Origin: Atopsyche davidsoni
Lineage: Eukaryota; Arthropoda; Insecta; Trichoptera; Hydrobiosidae
Direction of reading: 5' to 3'
Assembly: GCA_022113835.1 (NCBI GenBank)
Contig: JAILWY010000026.1
Location: 9,823,001-9,887,000 of the forward strand
DNA length: 64,000 bases
The notes below the pieces were generated by a model. It was not told the DNA's origin. It was given only the letters and a program-made list of their open reading frames with translations, and ran no database searches. Shown piece by piece: positions 10,901 through 23,030 of this stretch; positions within the stretch are counted from its first letter, which is position 1; each line of letters starts with the position of its first letter. The translations under genes were made by a program, and so were the position numbers.

Positions 10901-13900
10901 TTTTTTTCAGATTTAAATTCGTATAAATGATTAAACAAGCTGTGGTACTAGCTAAGTATTTTTTTATAACGTATCACTTTAATCACCTACCGATATAATA
11001 AATGTTTAAAATTCAAACCATACACAGAAATAAAAAAATTTAATAATAAGGCTTAGTTTTACTGGAAAATTATTAGGTAAATGAGAATGTAGCTAATCAG
11101 GGAGGGTGATCGGAATATTTGATTTTTTTTTTTTTTACAAAGTGTCGATTTTGTTATAATGTATATAGTTATCGATTTTACGTTTCTCGTTTAAAAAATA
11201 TACCTAAACCACAATAGGAACGACGCAAACACGAATTTGATATGTTTTTTATCACAGTAAAAACTCATTAGTCCTTGGTCAAACCGCTGTTTTTGGAGCA
11301 GTGACGTAAGGATCTAGAACCGCACAAATTTGATGCAATAAATAAGATATTTTTAAACTTATTTTCGGTTATAAGTGGCAATAATCACCTTAAAAGATTA
11401 AAGATATCGTCATTAAACACATACACAGTGTGTGTTAAATAAATGACGATATAATATTGTGTGATTGTAGAGATTAGTATATTTCATCATTTTAAATTCA
11501 ATGTCACGCGTTTATTAAAAAATATGTATGATAAAATGGAAATTTATTTTCTTGAAGGATTCCTTGAATGTGAATCAATCCTGTCGGTTTTTTTTAAAAG
11601 ATCTTATTCGTTTTATATTTTATTAATATCTCGTCCCAACTTTTTTTTAAAGATTATGATGAAAGGCTGGATTCAAACGATGCGTATAATAAGTCACCGT
11701 ACAAATTCAATCGATATAACCGCCCCGGTGCTTCAATACAAAGTATGGGGGGAGACGCCGCGATATCCGGGCCGACTCTCTTATGTTCTTTATTATTATA
11801 GTCTTTTGTGAAGATTTTACAATATTTATTTTTACAAAAAGAGAACAGACCTCTGAAATATTTCAGTAAGGATGACTTTGCTGTAGTAGAATAAAATCTC
11901 GCTTTTCAATAAGATAAACCACCCTCTGAATCAACATGTACTTAACACGGGTCGGGATGTTCTAAGAGACTATTTTAAATGCTTTATCTTATTCCGAATC
12001 ATTATATGTCTCTAAAAGTACTATACATATTTAAAACGAATGATTGCAAGTGGGTATTAAAATTTCATGATAATGTTTTATCTGTATTGATGCGATAATA
12101 TATAAATTATATTGAAATAGAAATAAAGTAGATGGATGCACACGCATTCAACGTATTATAATTCAAGTGAAAATAAAACACAATTATTCGCGCACGAAAG
12201 TAATCCCGAAATAACTTGGCACAAAAGTTGCTCGGCGCGAAGTTTGCTTTACATAATTGAAAGGTTCAAAATGTAAAAAAGGTTGTTCCGTTAGTAAGCA
12301 AAGTAGAGAGCAAAAAAACCTTTTTACAAAGGAATTTTTGCAAATACTGAGTTTACAATTAAGATTTTGGCGATAAGAATACTAATAATTATTACCTTTT
12401 TTAATGTAACACGTGTAAAGCTTTGATTTCGTTGCCAAGATAAATGAACCGATTAATTTGTTTAGCCGCAAAATCGCTATAGAGTGGATTTCAAATAATT
12501 GGGAAATACTAAAAAAAAAGGTAGTTTGTTGTACTTGCGGTCAAGTCTGTATTGATCTAAAACTCTTCTCAAACCGACCGTCGGCGTCAAGTACTGCCTA
12601 TTTTGAGATGGAAAAGGCCATCGTGTAAATATTGATAGAAACTATATTGGTTGAATTAATAGTACTTATATGTTCCACACAAATCTGTCTGTAAAACTCC
12701 GTCTTTCATGAGGACCTGTAAAATATATGACATTTAAACAACCCTAAATCAGTTAACCAAGGGTTACTACATTTTTGTGGACTTATTTTTCTTAATTCAT
12801 CTAAATTAAATTAAAGATTCGTTTAAATAATAAAGCAGACGTTGTTTTTTTCTCAGTGACTGAACGTTTCAAGCTAAGTGTAACATTTAAGAAAAAAAAT
12901 TAAAAAATAATTAATACGGTGATCTAATCAGTGTTTAATATATACTACTGATATATTTTTCTAGTAAAAACTTAAAAAAAGGACTTTTGATAATCGCCCT
13001 GCTAATAAAAGTGATAAATTATTGAAAATTATAAATGAATTGATTTTTTTTATATGTTGAAATATAATTTAGTTTATCAAAATATATGTTTTACAAATCA
13101 GATTTTTCCAAAGTATTATCGCAATGATAGTGTTATCCGGTTTAAAAAGTAAATTAAAGCAATTAAAGTTGTCGATAACAACACCGCGCGTCAATGCACT
13201 CACGAGCATTCACTCGCATGAGGTCGCGTAGCTCCGTGGTGCCATTCCGTCAACAGTCCGGTGATGTTGAGTCACGCGCAAGAGAAGATGACTGCGATCA
13301 AAACATAGTATTATGATTCATGGCATAGTTAGTCGTAGTACACACATTATGATATAATGAATTAAACACTTCGCTAATGGCCGTGTGCAGGGACTCACGC
13401 TGAACCGAACCGCGGCGAGCAATCGCTGAGCTGGTTTCCCACACACTCCGAGGAATAAGAAATAAGCCCACCAAACCGTATAATTTCAATCAGTCGTAGA
13501 TTTATCTGCGCCTAGTTGGGTTCATAAGCGTGTGGAAATAAAAAAAGGATTTGTAGATGTACAGCTGTTGAGGCTTATATAATTGAAATTTGTTAATCAA
13601 AATCATAAATTTTATTTCAAATGCATACTTATTTAAACTATAAATAAATAATTTAATATTATCAAAACAATATCTGTATCATTATTTGTATGGCTCAAAT
13701 TTAAGTATTGTGCTCTACCATAAAAAAATTGCAAATAATGGCAACTTATCTAAAGGATGTTATTATTGCGACTTAATTTTCGGTGGCGATGTTAAACGAG
13801 CTTATCAAATACACGTGCGTACAAGGGCATTAATATCAAATGCGTAATTAATTTCGCTTTTTAAATTATAAAACGCTACGAAAAACACTCGCCACACGGA

Positions 13901-14157
13901 AAACCTATCGGCCGACCTACTGGGGAATATTCTTCACGCGAGCCGCCAGCAGAGATTTTTTTTGGTTTGATTAATTTAAAAGCCTTTGAGAAGGCGGACT
14001 AAATCAATCGCTGAGCAAAAACCGACGCAAGTTCAAGGGCGGCTTCGGCCAGCTCGTGTAATGAATTATCTCAATACATACAGCCTCGGAGGCCCGTACA
14101 ATATGCGGTGAAGTATTGGCGCTGTGCGAGTGGGTCGGATACTGTATCAGGGCTGGC
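1908..14157. other. Long non-coding stretch with GC-richer islands
   Basis: I see no gene here. Open frames are short, mostly lack ATG, and show no family motif. A possible polyadenylation signal AATAAA lies at 2,011-2,016. Two islands of higher GC and higher complexity stand out at about 2,090-2,350 and 2,540-2,990; smaller ones are near 5,600-5,780, 7,980-8,130, 8,770-8,930 and 13,190-13,480. The rest is AT-rich with poly-A and poly-T runs. The islands could be regulatory or decayed exons. If the NRBP first exon lies left of the window, this is intron. Confidence 0.5.
11404..11452. repeat. 49-bp inverted repeat (hairpin)
   Basis: ATATCGTCATT at 11,404-11,414 is the exact reverse complement of 11,442-11,452. 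Inside it AACACATACAC faces GTGTGTGTT, giving a nearly continuous stem of about 20 pairs with a small bulge and a very short loop. It could be a small fold-back insertion or a chance hairpin. I recognise no known microRNA in it. Confidence 0.5.
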
Positions 14158-14499
14158 AAATGGTGGACCGCGGGACCCTGAGAGACCGCGAGGCTAGTTA
14201 CAAATGACCGCAGCCACGATGAACCAGTGCTAAATAATATTTGACTTTGAATTTTGTGAAACGTTTTTCGAGTATAAGTAGTACAATGAAACCTTTTTTG
14301 TTTTGATTTTTATTACATGTCGTTGCTATTCAATATGTCTGTTTAATTTCAGTGAATTTCGTATGCAAGATATTATAAAAATACTTTATAAAAAAATATA
14401 CATTTAGACCATTTTCATGTTGCGAAAATGCATGGTAGACCGCGAAGTTCACAGGAAAGTTTAAGTAGTCTGCGGACTCAAAAGTTCTTCCCAGCCCTG
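14158..14499. mobile_element. Possible hAT-like miniature element
   Basis: CAGGGCTGGCAAA at 14,158 and the inverted CAGGGCTGGGAAG ending at 14,499 would be terminal inverted repeats, matching in 11 of the first 12 bases and beginning with CAG as hAT ends do. The 8-bp flanks (TACTGTAT and TTCTAGAT) agree at only five positions, so the target duplication is degraded or false. There is no coding capacity. The alternative is a chance 9-bp inverted match. Confidence 0.35.
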
Positions 14500-14983
14500 T
14501 TCTAGATGATCTGCCGAGGAGTGCGGGAATTGCTCCAATTATAATGGGATTAATATTTGATGCCAGCGGTTTTAAATGGAATTGATTTTGAATGAAACTC
14601 AATGTCGGTTTAAAAGTTAATTATAGTAAATAGCGAGAGATTGTTAATATTTTTTTATAAAGAGATTCACACGTATGAGTTAATTGTTTAGCCAAGGCGT
14701 ATCGCGATATATTCTTGTGTGTTTTTTGGTTGGTTTTCTGTTGTCAGGTGCCAAGGCGGATGATAAGGATTCGCGAGGGCCAATACCTCTTATCTCCCTC
14801 GGTGGCTTTACTTTACAAATATTATCTAACACAGGTTTGTTTAATGCACGCACGACCTTGGCTTCCCTTACCAAGTTCAAGTAAAATCAATAATACGTTT
14901 TTCTCCGTGAAAATTTATTTACAAATTACTGCATTTCATTTTTAAATTATTGAGCATAATAAAATAAGAAATGAGAATTTAAC
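14500..14983. other. Gene-free stretch with one exon-like window
   Basis: Between the possible hAT element and the Tc1 element. A 63-codon open stretch at about 14,690-14,880 follows a TTTAG and ends at GTAAAA. It reads RYILVCFLVGFLLSGAKA, resembling a signal sequence, then DDKDSRGP. It has no ATG, the opposite strand is equally open, and I know no similar protein, so I do not call it a gene. Confidence 0.3.
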
Positions 14984-14985
14984 TA

Positions 14986-15011
14986 CACTCAGCGTCACAA
15001 AAATCGCACCT
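14986..15011 (+). repeat. Tc1-like element, left terminal inverted repeat
   Basis: Begins CACTCAGCGTCAC and matches the right end in inverse orientation at 25 of 26 positions (A versus G at the sixth base). It follows directly after a TA dinucleotide. Confidence 0.95.
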
Positions 15012-15210
15012 TTTGCAAAATTTGTATATAGCGTCTCTAGCAGCTAGCGCATACATTTTATTTAATTAATATTGGTATAATTTGAAAGTACATTTAATTA
15101 CCTTTAATTAATCATCGTTTTAATGAAAAGAATAGTGCTTACTACGAAATATTGGAAAGAAATCGAAAATGCGCGTTAAAAGGGTCACAAGTTGCACTAC
15201 TTGACAAGGG

Positions 15211-15250
15211 TATAAAAGGATAATTCCAGGTAAATTGTGGGTCAGTCAGT
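15211..15250 (+). promoter_or_regulatory. Transposase core promoter: TATA box and initiator
   Basis: TATAAAAGG at 15,211-15,219 lies about 31 bp before a doubled arthropod initiator TCAGTCAGT (15,242-15,250). This spacing fits a TATA/Inr core promoter and would give a 5' leader of about 60 bases before the transposase ATG at 15,309. Whether it is active is not shown by the sequence. Confidence 0.65.
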
Positions 15251-15308
15251 ATCCAGACTTTACAGAGAACACACGTGAACCTTACAAGCCAGGAAAATAC
15301 ACCTCAAG

Positions 15309-16370
15309 ATGGATACTACCGCTGATGAAGCCTCTCAAGTGATTGCACTGCTGCAATCGGGAATGCGGCAGTGTGATGTTGCTCGACAACTGAACTTAAG
15401 CCGTTTTTCTGTTTGGCGTGTGTACCAACGATTCCAAGAGACTGGTGGCTATATCAGAAGACGTGGATCTGGAAGAAAACGCTGCACAGCAGAAAGAGAT
15501 GATCGGTTCATTGTAACCAGATCTTTGCGCAATCGGTTCTCTAATGCTGTTGAGTTGCAACAGCAGCTCCGATCAGCTCGTAGAACTTCTGTAAGTGTCT
15601 CCACGGTTAGAAGAAGACTGCGAGAGAAGAAAATTGCAGCCTACAGACCTGCTAAAGGACCAAAACTGACTGCAGACCATCGCAGAGACCGACTTCAGTT
15701 TGCTCGCGAACATCACGATTGGTCACTTGAACAGTGGAGGACCGTTCTCTTCTCTGACGAGACGAGGGTGAGCCTTTTCTGTAACGACGGCCGTAGAAGA
15801 GTGTACAGAAGACAGGGAGAGCGGTTTGCACAATCCTGCTTTGAAGAATCCGTTGAATACGGGGGTGGATCGTGCATGTTCTGGGGCGGCATGTCTATCG
15901 ACGGGAAAACGGAACTTGTGTGCGTTTCCCGGACTGGAGGCGGTCGCGGGCAAGGGTCGCTGAACGCTAGTCGCTATATAACGGAGATCCTGGAAGAGCA
16001 TGTAGTCCCATATGCTGGTTTTGTGGGCGATGGGTTCATGTTAATGCAGGATAACGCCCGTTGCCACACAGCATTCATTGTGCGGGATTACTTGCAAGAG
16101 GTAGAGATCCCCGTTATGCAGTGGCCAGCGCGAAGTCCAGACTTGAACCCGATCGAGCACCTCTGGGATGATGTGAAACGCCGTGTGAGAGCACGTGATC
16201 CTGCTCCTACCACTCTTGAAGAGTGGTAGGAGCAGGATCACGTGCTCGAAGATGCCGTCGTTGAGGAATGGGAGAACTTACCTCAGGAAAGGGTGGTGAC
16301 CCTGGTGAGGTCTATGAAGGACCGCATGGACGCCGTCATTAAAGCTAGGGGGGGTAACACTAGATTTTAA
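15309..16370 (+). pseudogene. Tc1-like transposase, DD34E, broken by in-frame stop
   Basis: The enzyme cuts and pastes the element by binding the terminal repeats and catalysing strand transfer in the nucleus. Residues 1-110 hold two helix-turn-helix domains with a basic linker (RRRGSGRKR near 50-58). The catalytic triad is visible: D150 (LFSDET), D248 (MQDNA) and E283 (NPIEHLWD), with 34 residues between the last two, hence DD34E. Translation from ATG 15,309 stops at TAG 16,227-16,229 after 306 codons. That stop lies in a 21-bp insertion (16,224-16,244). The frame is preserved beyond it and continues through a normal family C-terminus to TAA at 16,368-16,370. Without the insertion the product would be about 346 residues, the usual Tc1 length. 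All catalytic residues precede the stop, so a shortened protein could be made. Confidence 0.95.
16189..16247. repeat. Perfect 59-bp palindrome inside the transposase
   Basis: Bases 16,189-16,217 and 16,219-16,247 are exact reverse complements (29 bp each) around a single G at 16,218. The right arm contains a 21-bp insertion, 16,224-16,244, that is the exact reverse complement of 16,192-16,212. Removing it gives TTLEE followed by LEDAVVEEW, which fits the family sequence. The insertion was seeded by the small natural palindrome CTCTTGAAGAG and closes at a GAG/CTC match. Confidence 0.97.
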
Positions 16371-16591
16371 GTCTCTTTTTGTAAATTTTGTACACTTATT
16401 CTAAAAATAAAAACTCGTTATTTTCTTGATTTTTTAAATCCTTTTTTTTTCTTCAAATGGCCTGTTAAAAAATAAAAATCTGTTTCCTTTTTCTGCGAGT
16501 TCAATAAATTCTCTTTCCAATGATACCTCACAATCATGTTCTTACCATTGACGAAATATGATTAAAAGTCGTTTTAAGAAAAAAAATTGGG

Positions 16592-16617
16592 AGGTGCGAT
16601 TTTTGTGACGCCGAGTG
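16592..16617 (-). repeat. Tc1-like element, right terminal inverted repeat
   Basis: Reads inward on the minus strand as CACTCGGCGTCAC and pairs with the left end at 25 of 26 bases. It is followed directly by TA (16,618-16,619). Confidence 0.95.
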
Positions 16618-19600
16618 TATATGCATATCCAAAATTAATTATCAGAAATCCGTCCCAAATCGAAAATGAGGCATGTTTTTTTAAATCTAATTATTATCTG
16701 GAAAAAATTACTTTTGAAACATGTTGAATTTAGAAAATGCTAATCGAGTCATCACTTTCTGACATGCTTATTGTCTTCCCAGGGAATGCGAGAGAGGTTT
16801 TTTATCTCGATTTTCTCACCTCGTTAAACGTGCAGAAATTCTACCGGTGGAAATGCGAAGAAAATATGACGAGTGCTCGTAGTAGAAAAATGAAAATTAT
16901 CTCATAAATGCCTGGCACAAGTAATTTTACGGAATGTAGGACGGCGTATTCGGTCGTGCGGGAAAATTCAAAACGCCCTGTCTAAATATATTACGGGTAG
17001 GTACACCTACGTTTATTCTAACTTTACAAGAATGCCTAAGTCCGACTACCGAGCGTTACTCATACGTCGATAAACCGGCTCAGGCTTTCATTTGCTTGCA
17101 TGTGATTTGTGACTTATACTATATATTTTTGGGCGTGTTTATTTTGTCGTTAATGTCATCAGACAGCGACGTCCTGTTTGTATTTATCCAAGTTTACTAG
17201 AAAGTTCGTGGTAACATCGTTATCGTAGCATAATCCGCGCTAATTTCGTGAGCGGACATTATTACGCTGTTAGGTTAGGCATAATCTGTGCCCCAAGAGG
17301 GTGCAGGCTTCTCCCTGGGGTGCTCGGTCGGTAACAGGTCGCGGGAGATGGGTTTGCCTTCGCTTAAAATGTCATCTTCAAATTTATAACCCCGTTTGGT
17401 GGCTTTTCATCTCGACTGTAGACCGAACATTTTCTCACCTCACGGGTCTGTTTTATTGTAAATTGTGCAAAAATTAAAAGTCAAAATTAAATTTCAAAGT
17501 CAAAGTATGAAATTATCACTGTTACCTCTGAATAGCACCCTTTGACAATTTAGATGTTTGGGATCAACGATTAACTTATACGAACTTGACTTTGGAACCA
17601 GTAATCAGCGCATGGATAATCGCCGAGGCTGCCGATTGCATTCCTATCCTTTAATAGCCTAAAAATAGTAAATTATTATTATGTTGATATTACTATATTT
17701 ACTTCATTGTATATTTTTTCCCTGTGAAAATTACTTTCTTCCACACATAAGTGTTCAATCACAAAGCATAATAAATTTGAATTTAAATAGGCTGAGTTTT
17801 TTGTGTGTTTTATTTATTTCCGCATTCAAACTTCCGTTTTACAAGGACACTGGTAGAATATACTATTAAATTAAACGAATAGGATTTCGGACAGCTTAAT
17901 TATAAGTTTATTTAACTCGAAAATCTGTCATTAGTGTAAACTAAATAAGCTAAATATGTTACGTGCACAGTAGTTAACTGTATTTGATTTAACTTATGAA
18001 TCGGTTTTATTCGGTTATACATCCAGGCGCTTGTGAGATTACGTAATCAAACTACTACAATGTTTTCACAAATTAACAGCCGAGCATCGGTTTCAAAAGC
18101 AATTATCTCTCGCATACTTTGGACGGTGCGCTCAGCCTGGCTCATGCTTTGCTTTGCTTTGCATGCAGCAGTTTGCTTTTCACGATAAGTAACTCCGCTA
18201 ACATTGCACCGTACATTAAAGTATTGATTGAGCACATTTAAATATTCACATCGTTATCCATAAAGTTTCATCTGAACCTATGGAACTATATACAATTTGT
18301 GATAATCGTTATTATTCAAAGTAATCTTAAGCAGTTGATACGTGTATGTTTGTATTTGATTCGTTCCGCATAACTAGGTATTGAACTGCAGCTTTCAGCC
18401 GCGATATGAAATGTTGTTAGCTTGCAATAAGAAAGTATTGATCACGGCCGTACCCGCATTGTGCAGAAAAACGGAATGGAAAAGCAAACCCCGGGGAAAA
18501 CACGTGCTTCGTAGCAAACTTTCAATTTCAAAGTCCCCATGTATTGAAAAAAAATCTCAACTCTTTTTGTCAACAAAATGTTATTTCGTAACGACTTGTT
18601 TTGTTACTTATTCGCAAATAAAGTCGTCGTATTGGGTACGGCCAATACCCGGGCACCCTTGCTTTGAAACGTATAGGATCGAATACATTTCTAAAGATAA
18701 GTAACAATATGAATGGCGTTGAATTCCTCGTCTTTAATGTATTATTATATGCTTTTAGACAGTGGTGTGAGATTAATTGCCGTACGGACGAAAATGATCG
18801 ATATTATTTGTATAGTTGCATCGAGTCTATTCTGTGCCAAGTATGCTAATTGACGGGAAAACTATAAGCAAAGTGACAAGTATTAATTTATTAAGAAACC
18901 GTGTGTAAGGAAGCGGCCAATAAAAATAAAACAAATTAAATAATGTTGTTTTAACATGGCGTTAAAGATCGGGCAATTAAACAATGCCGTACTGTTTATT
19001 TTAAAATTATTGAATTATTTATTTTTAAATATAGTTTGTGTTTTCTATTTTCATGTAATAAGTATTTAATATAGATTACTTATATTTTATTTTCTTATGC
19101 TGATGAAGGTTGTGATATTTACGATTTTACGAGTTATTCGTAATTCATATTGTTGGCTTATAATTATGATTAATACTAAATATTTTTTTTTTCTTGTTTC
19201 AGGTAAATCTGCAAATACTTACTCCCATATTTATTAAGCTAAGTTTATGTAAGTACCTAACTATTTAATCTCGTTTCCATTATTTATAAAAATGCAAGCA
19301 TTATGTATATTTATGATTATGTGAGAAACAAAACCGCTACAGATACTTCGAATTCGGATATTTATTTAAAATGTCAATTTAAGCCATATATAGTATTACA
19401 GTGATGTGATTTCTTAGGTGGTTAGTTTGTGGGGTAATTTGTGTCTGCCCCTTAGTCGCATCCCCATTCTGGGGTTGCAAGCTGCACCCCTTGGTGACAA
19501 TTAAGTGCTTGCAATTGCCTCAACGAGAATTGATCGTTTCTGTGATAGTCTCCAAGAGGTAATTTGTCTTGATTAAGGTGGTCTTTCGTAGTGGTGACTG

Positions 19601-22600
19601 AGAAGCTTTTTGTAAATAATCTTGCACGTGATTTGATTTCGCATGAGAATCCTCGATCGATCTTCCATTCGTACCTTCGTGTCGCCGTTATTTAAACAAA
19701 TGCCGGTTACTCATCCGCTCCGATATTATTTTATTTTCAAAGTGTCTTTATTCTTTCTTACAGTAAGATATCACGACATCTTTATAACAAAAAGCAAAAA
19801 GTATGACTAGAGAAAATCGTGCCATCTGTTTCTGAAAATAAAGAAAATAAATATATTCGCAAGAATATGTAAGGGAGAGCTTTTGTGCTGTTTTCTTATT
19901 CTAAAATACGCCGGTCATTTGCGTATATTTCAGCATCGGAAATAAGAAAAAATAAATAAAATGAACTGGATATCCGAAAGTTTTTTTTTATGCTAAATTT
20001 ATCAATATTCAAACGATGTCTCGTCTGTAAAATTTTCGCAGTCAATTTGCCACAGGCGCCTCGGAAAATCATACACCGACAAACAACTTTTGTCGCAGCA
20101 ATTCTGAAAACGGACTATTCAAGAATCTATAAGTAGGTACTGTAGTGTCTGCCCTATGTAGATATATGAGTTCGGATGTACTGTCTTGTCGGCATTCTTG
20201 GAGATCCGCACATATTTTTGTGCCCGAGTCCCTGCCAAAATAGGAATGCTGATATAAACGTAATAACGTAAACGTGGGCTTCGCCCGAAGGTCTCGGGCT
20301 CCAGTACTGAACCGGTAAAGAATGCAAAGTGGAAACGGTTTAAAGCTTCTATTCTGCGTGTATTTCAAAATCTCGAGATTTAAATACACGCTGACCATGT
20401 AGAAAAGTACACGTTCCGTTCTAGTTTTTCATAGACTTGGCGTGTCAAGTTCCAAGGCTGTGAGAAAAAAAAATTCAACGCTAAGACATCCCTTTTATCT
20501 CAAGGCGCATGCCAAATATCTGACATCGAATTGTTATAAGTGGATAGATTCTTTCCTGACCGCGTGTGTTCACTTAGGCACTAATTCGAATATTTATATC
20601 AATGGCCTTTCAATCAAACTGACATAAGTTCTTAGAGTAGCAAAATTGAGAAATCGTTTTATATTTCGAATGCTCAAGTCTGTAATTTTTGCAGAAGACT
20701 TGAGTAACACACGGTTAAGTTATTTCGTTAGCTTATTTTCCGTCAATCAGTTGCAGTGCGAAGCGGAGCGCGTCTTGGCGAGCAGATCTACTCTACTGGA
20801 TAAATTAATTAGCATCGTCGACTGTTCCTCAGCGCCTGCGTTACTAGATAGATAACAGGTTTAATTGTACGCAAGCACGCATCATGCGCACACGTGCTCG
20901 CATGCAAATATTTATACCATTGCGTATTGCCAACAGCCAAATAAATAACTAGATAACGTTTTTAACTATTTACTAAAGGATATATTAGAAAACAAACACG
21001 CTCTTTTCTATAATGCGAAAGCCATTTTGAGACCGCTGCTCTTATATTCTAATTAGAATAAAAAGACACGTAACGAAGGTCTGATATTGGAGATATAATA
21101 CCTTCTCTCTGAAAGTTCTTAGACTTTTTCATCAATTTTATGTCAGTTTCTGTAGTTTCTCCACCCGCGTCACGAGACAAACATCTAACGTTTGCCGAGC
21201 ACCGATTTATTACTGGTTTTATGTTCAATGTGGGAGAAAAGACTCTTGTTTAACACTATATTAGAAATAAACATTTTTAATGATATTTTCTCGGCCGAAT
21301 ATTCCCAATACTTTCAGAAAAAGTATTTACAAAAACTCCTTTCAATACCCAGTATTAATTGGAAAAATATTTTTTAAGCAATCTGAAAACAAAACAAAAG
21401 TAAATAAAAAAAACAATAATTTGATTATATGTGATAGTAGCACATTACAAAATCACATTTTATATAATCTGTTGCACTATTAGTTAATGTTATTATCTAA
21501 TATATTTAATCATATTATTTATAATATAATTCAATATTTTAATAAATATCAAAATAATACCGTAGCACCTAAAATTTAAATTTATAGTTTAACTTTGACA
21601 CGTACTAATATTATTAGACGGTGTAATGTTCCTCAGACACACCCCTTCATCTTTCCCTCTCCCCTGTCCCGATTCTCGGTGGGTGTTATTCTCCGGTCTT
21701 AAAAACAACGCTCCATTTTATAATTAAAATAGCCATAAAGAATGAGACGCCGCCTGTTCTAATGTCATATTCATGTTTTGCACTGCGCACGATCTTTAGC
21801 CTCATTGCTCGGGAATTAAAATTAATACTCGCCGATCTGGGAGTCGGTCCTATTGTCTAACGTCCACAATGGACTCTATTCCATAAACCAAATTTAAGTT
21901 GACGCTAGCTTTGCGAACTATTCGGGGACAGCGTCATGATTATTTTAGATCACATTTGAAGAGTGACCCAATTGGACGATTCATACAGTTTTTTCGCTCA
22001 GACCCGAGAGTATACACATAAAAAATGTACTTTTGGATTCTCGTAGTTGCCAGAAGAATAGAAAATAAATAAATACAGGTTTTTTTTCTTCCGTAGGTAT
22101 TTTGAAGAAGAATTTCCCATTTTCCCGGATTAGTTGGGTATAAAAGGTTTTGTTTGCTCTCCGGACTTTAGTGTAAGAACCTAATTCGAAAGGATTATTT
22201 TTACGGTTCTTGAAATATAAAACCGACTCTGACACGGGTTTTGTGGCAATCCGATTGTAGGTACTTTTGCAAATTACTTTCCGTAACCTGTCTTTAAATA
22301 GCGATATTATAGTTTATTTTTACGTCACGTAATTTATTGCGTAAACTTTGTGTTTACATTAGTTTACAGGCGATATTTGGGGTATATATTTACGATATTG
22401 GGCCTATTACGCGAGGGCGCATAAATTTTCCACATGAACCAACTTATATATTCAAGTCTACTTGTAGGGACTACTGAAAATGTACGTTGATACACATTTT
22501 TTTAGATAAATGCTTCTTTACAACAAAATTTTTTTTAGAGTCTGATATTGCTTACCATTTATAACCTTAATAATATAGATGACCTGCTGAAGCCAGATCT

Positions 22601-22979
22601 TTTATCTATATCGATAAATTTTTACTTGAATTAGAAATAGACACTTGACCGATACACAAAATAACACAAGTAAACAAAATAGTATGTTTCGTTTCACACG
22701 TATAGTGACATTATTTTTCATCATCGTCTTCAAGAGCAGGGTTGCTATTAAACTTCGTTTTACTCGTATAGTTAATATTAAACAAATTCTGTCTAAAAGC
22801 CTACAAGGCGTAATGAAAAACCTCATTAGCCTGTTGAACTGGATGTTGATGATAACTTCGTATTTAATTGATCTAAAAATCGAATGTTAAACTTTACATA
22901 TATATTTGTAAAATTGTGTTATTTTGGTAAGTTAAGACGGTTCGTTTCATTTATTAGTCGGGGGTTCTTTATAGCCCGA

Positions 22980-23030
22980 TGAGGTCACCTCCGCCACCCG
23001 CCACCCGCCACCGCCGCCACCCAGCCGGCC
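22980..23030. repeat. CCGCCAC-rich low-complexity tract
   Basis: Repeated CCGCCACC/CCGCCACCCG units make a short C-rich tract, G-rich on the minus strand, at the edge of a GC-richer island. No gene motif is visible. Confidence 0.6.

Larger units (their letters stand above)
14986..16617 (+). mobile_element. Tc1-like (Tc1/mariner) DNA transposon, complete ends
   Basis: A 1,632-bp element bounded by 26-bp terminal inverted repeats (one mismatch) and flanked by TA on both sides (14,984-14,985 and 16,618-16,619), the standard Tc1/mariner target duplication. It carries one transposase gene in plus orientation with a TATA box, an initiator and an AATAAA at 16,406-16,411. The near-identical ends and almost intact ORF suggest insertion not long ago. 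It is inactive as read, because the transposase has a premature stop caused by a palindromic insertion. Confidence 0.97.

Noticed and set aside
17268..17345. GTTAGGTTAGG, possible telomere-like repeat, with a CCCC/GGGG half-hairpin after it
   Set aside because: Only two units of TTAGG and a poor stem; below what chance gives in a window of this size.
20069..20398. 109-codon minus-strand open frame
   Set aside because: No family similarity, no promoter or polyadenylation context, composition like the surrounding DNA.
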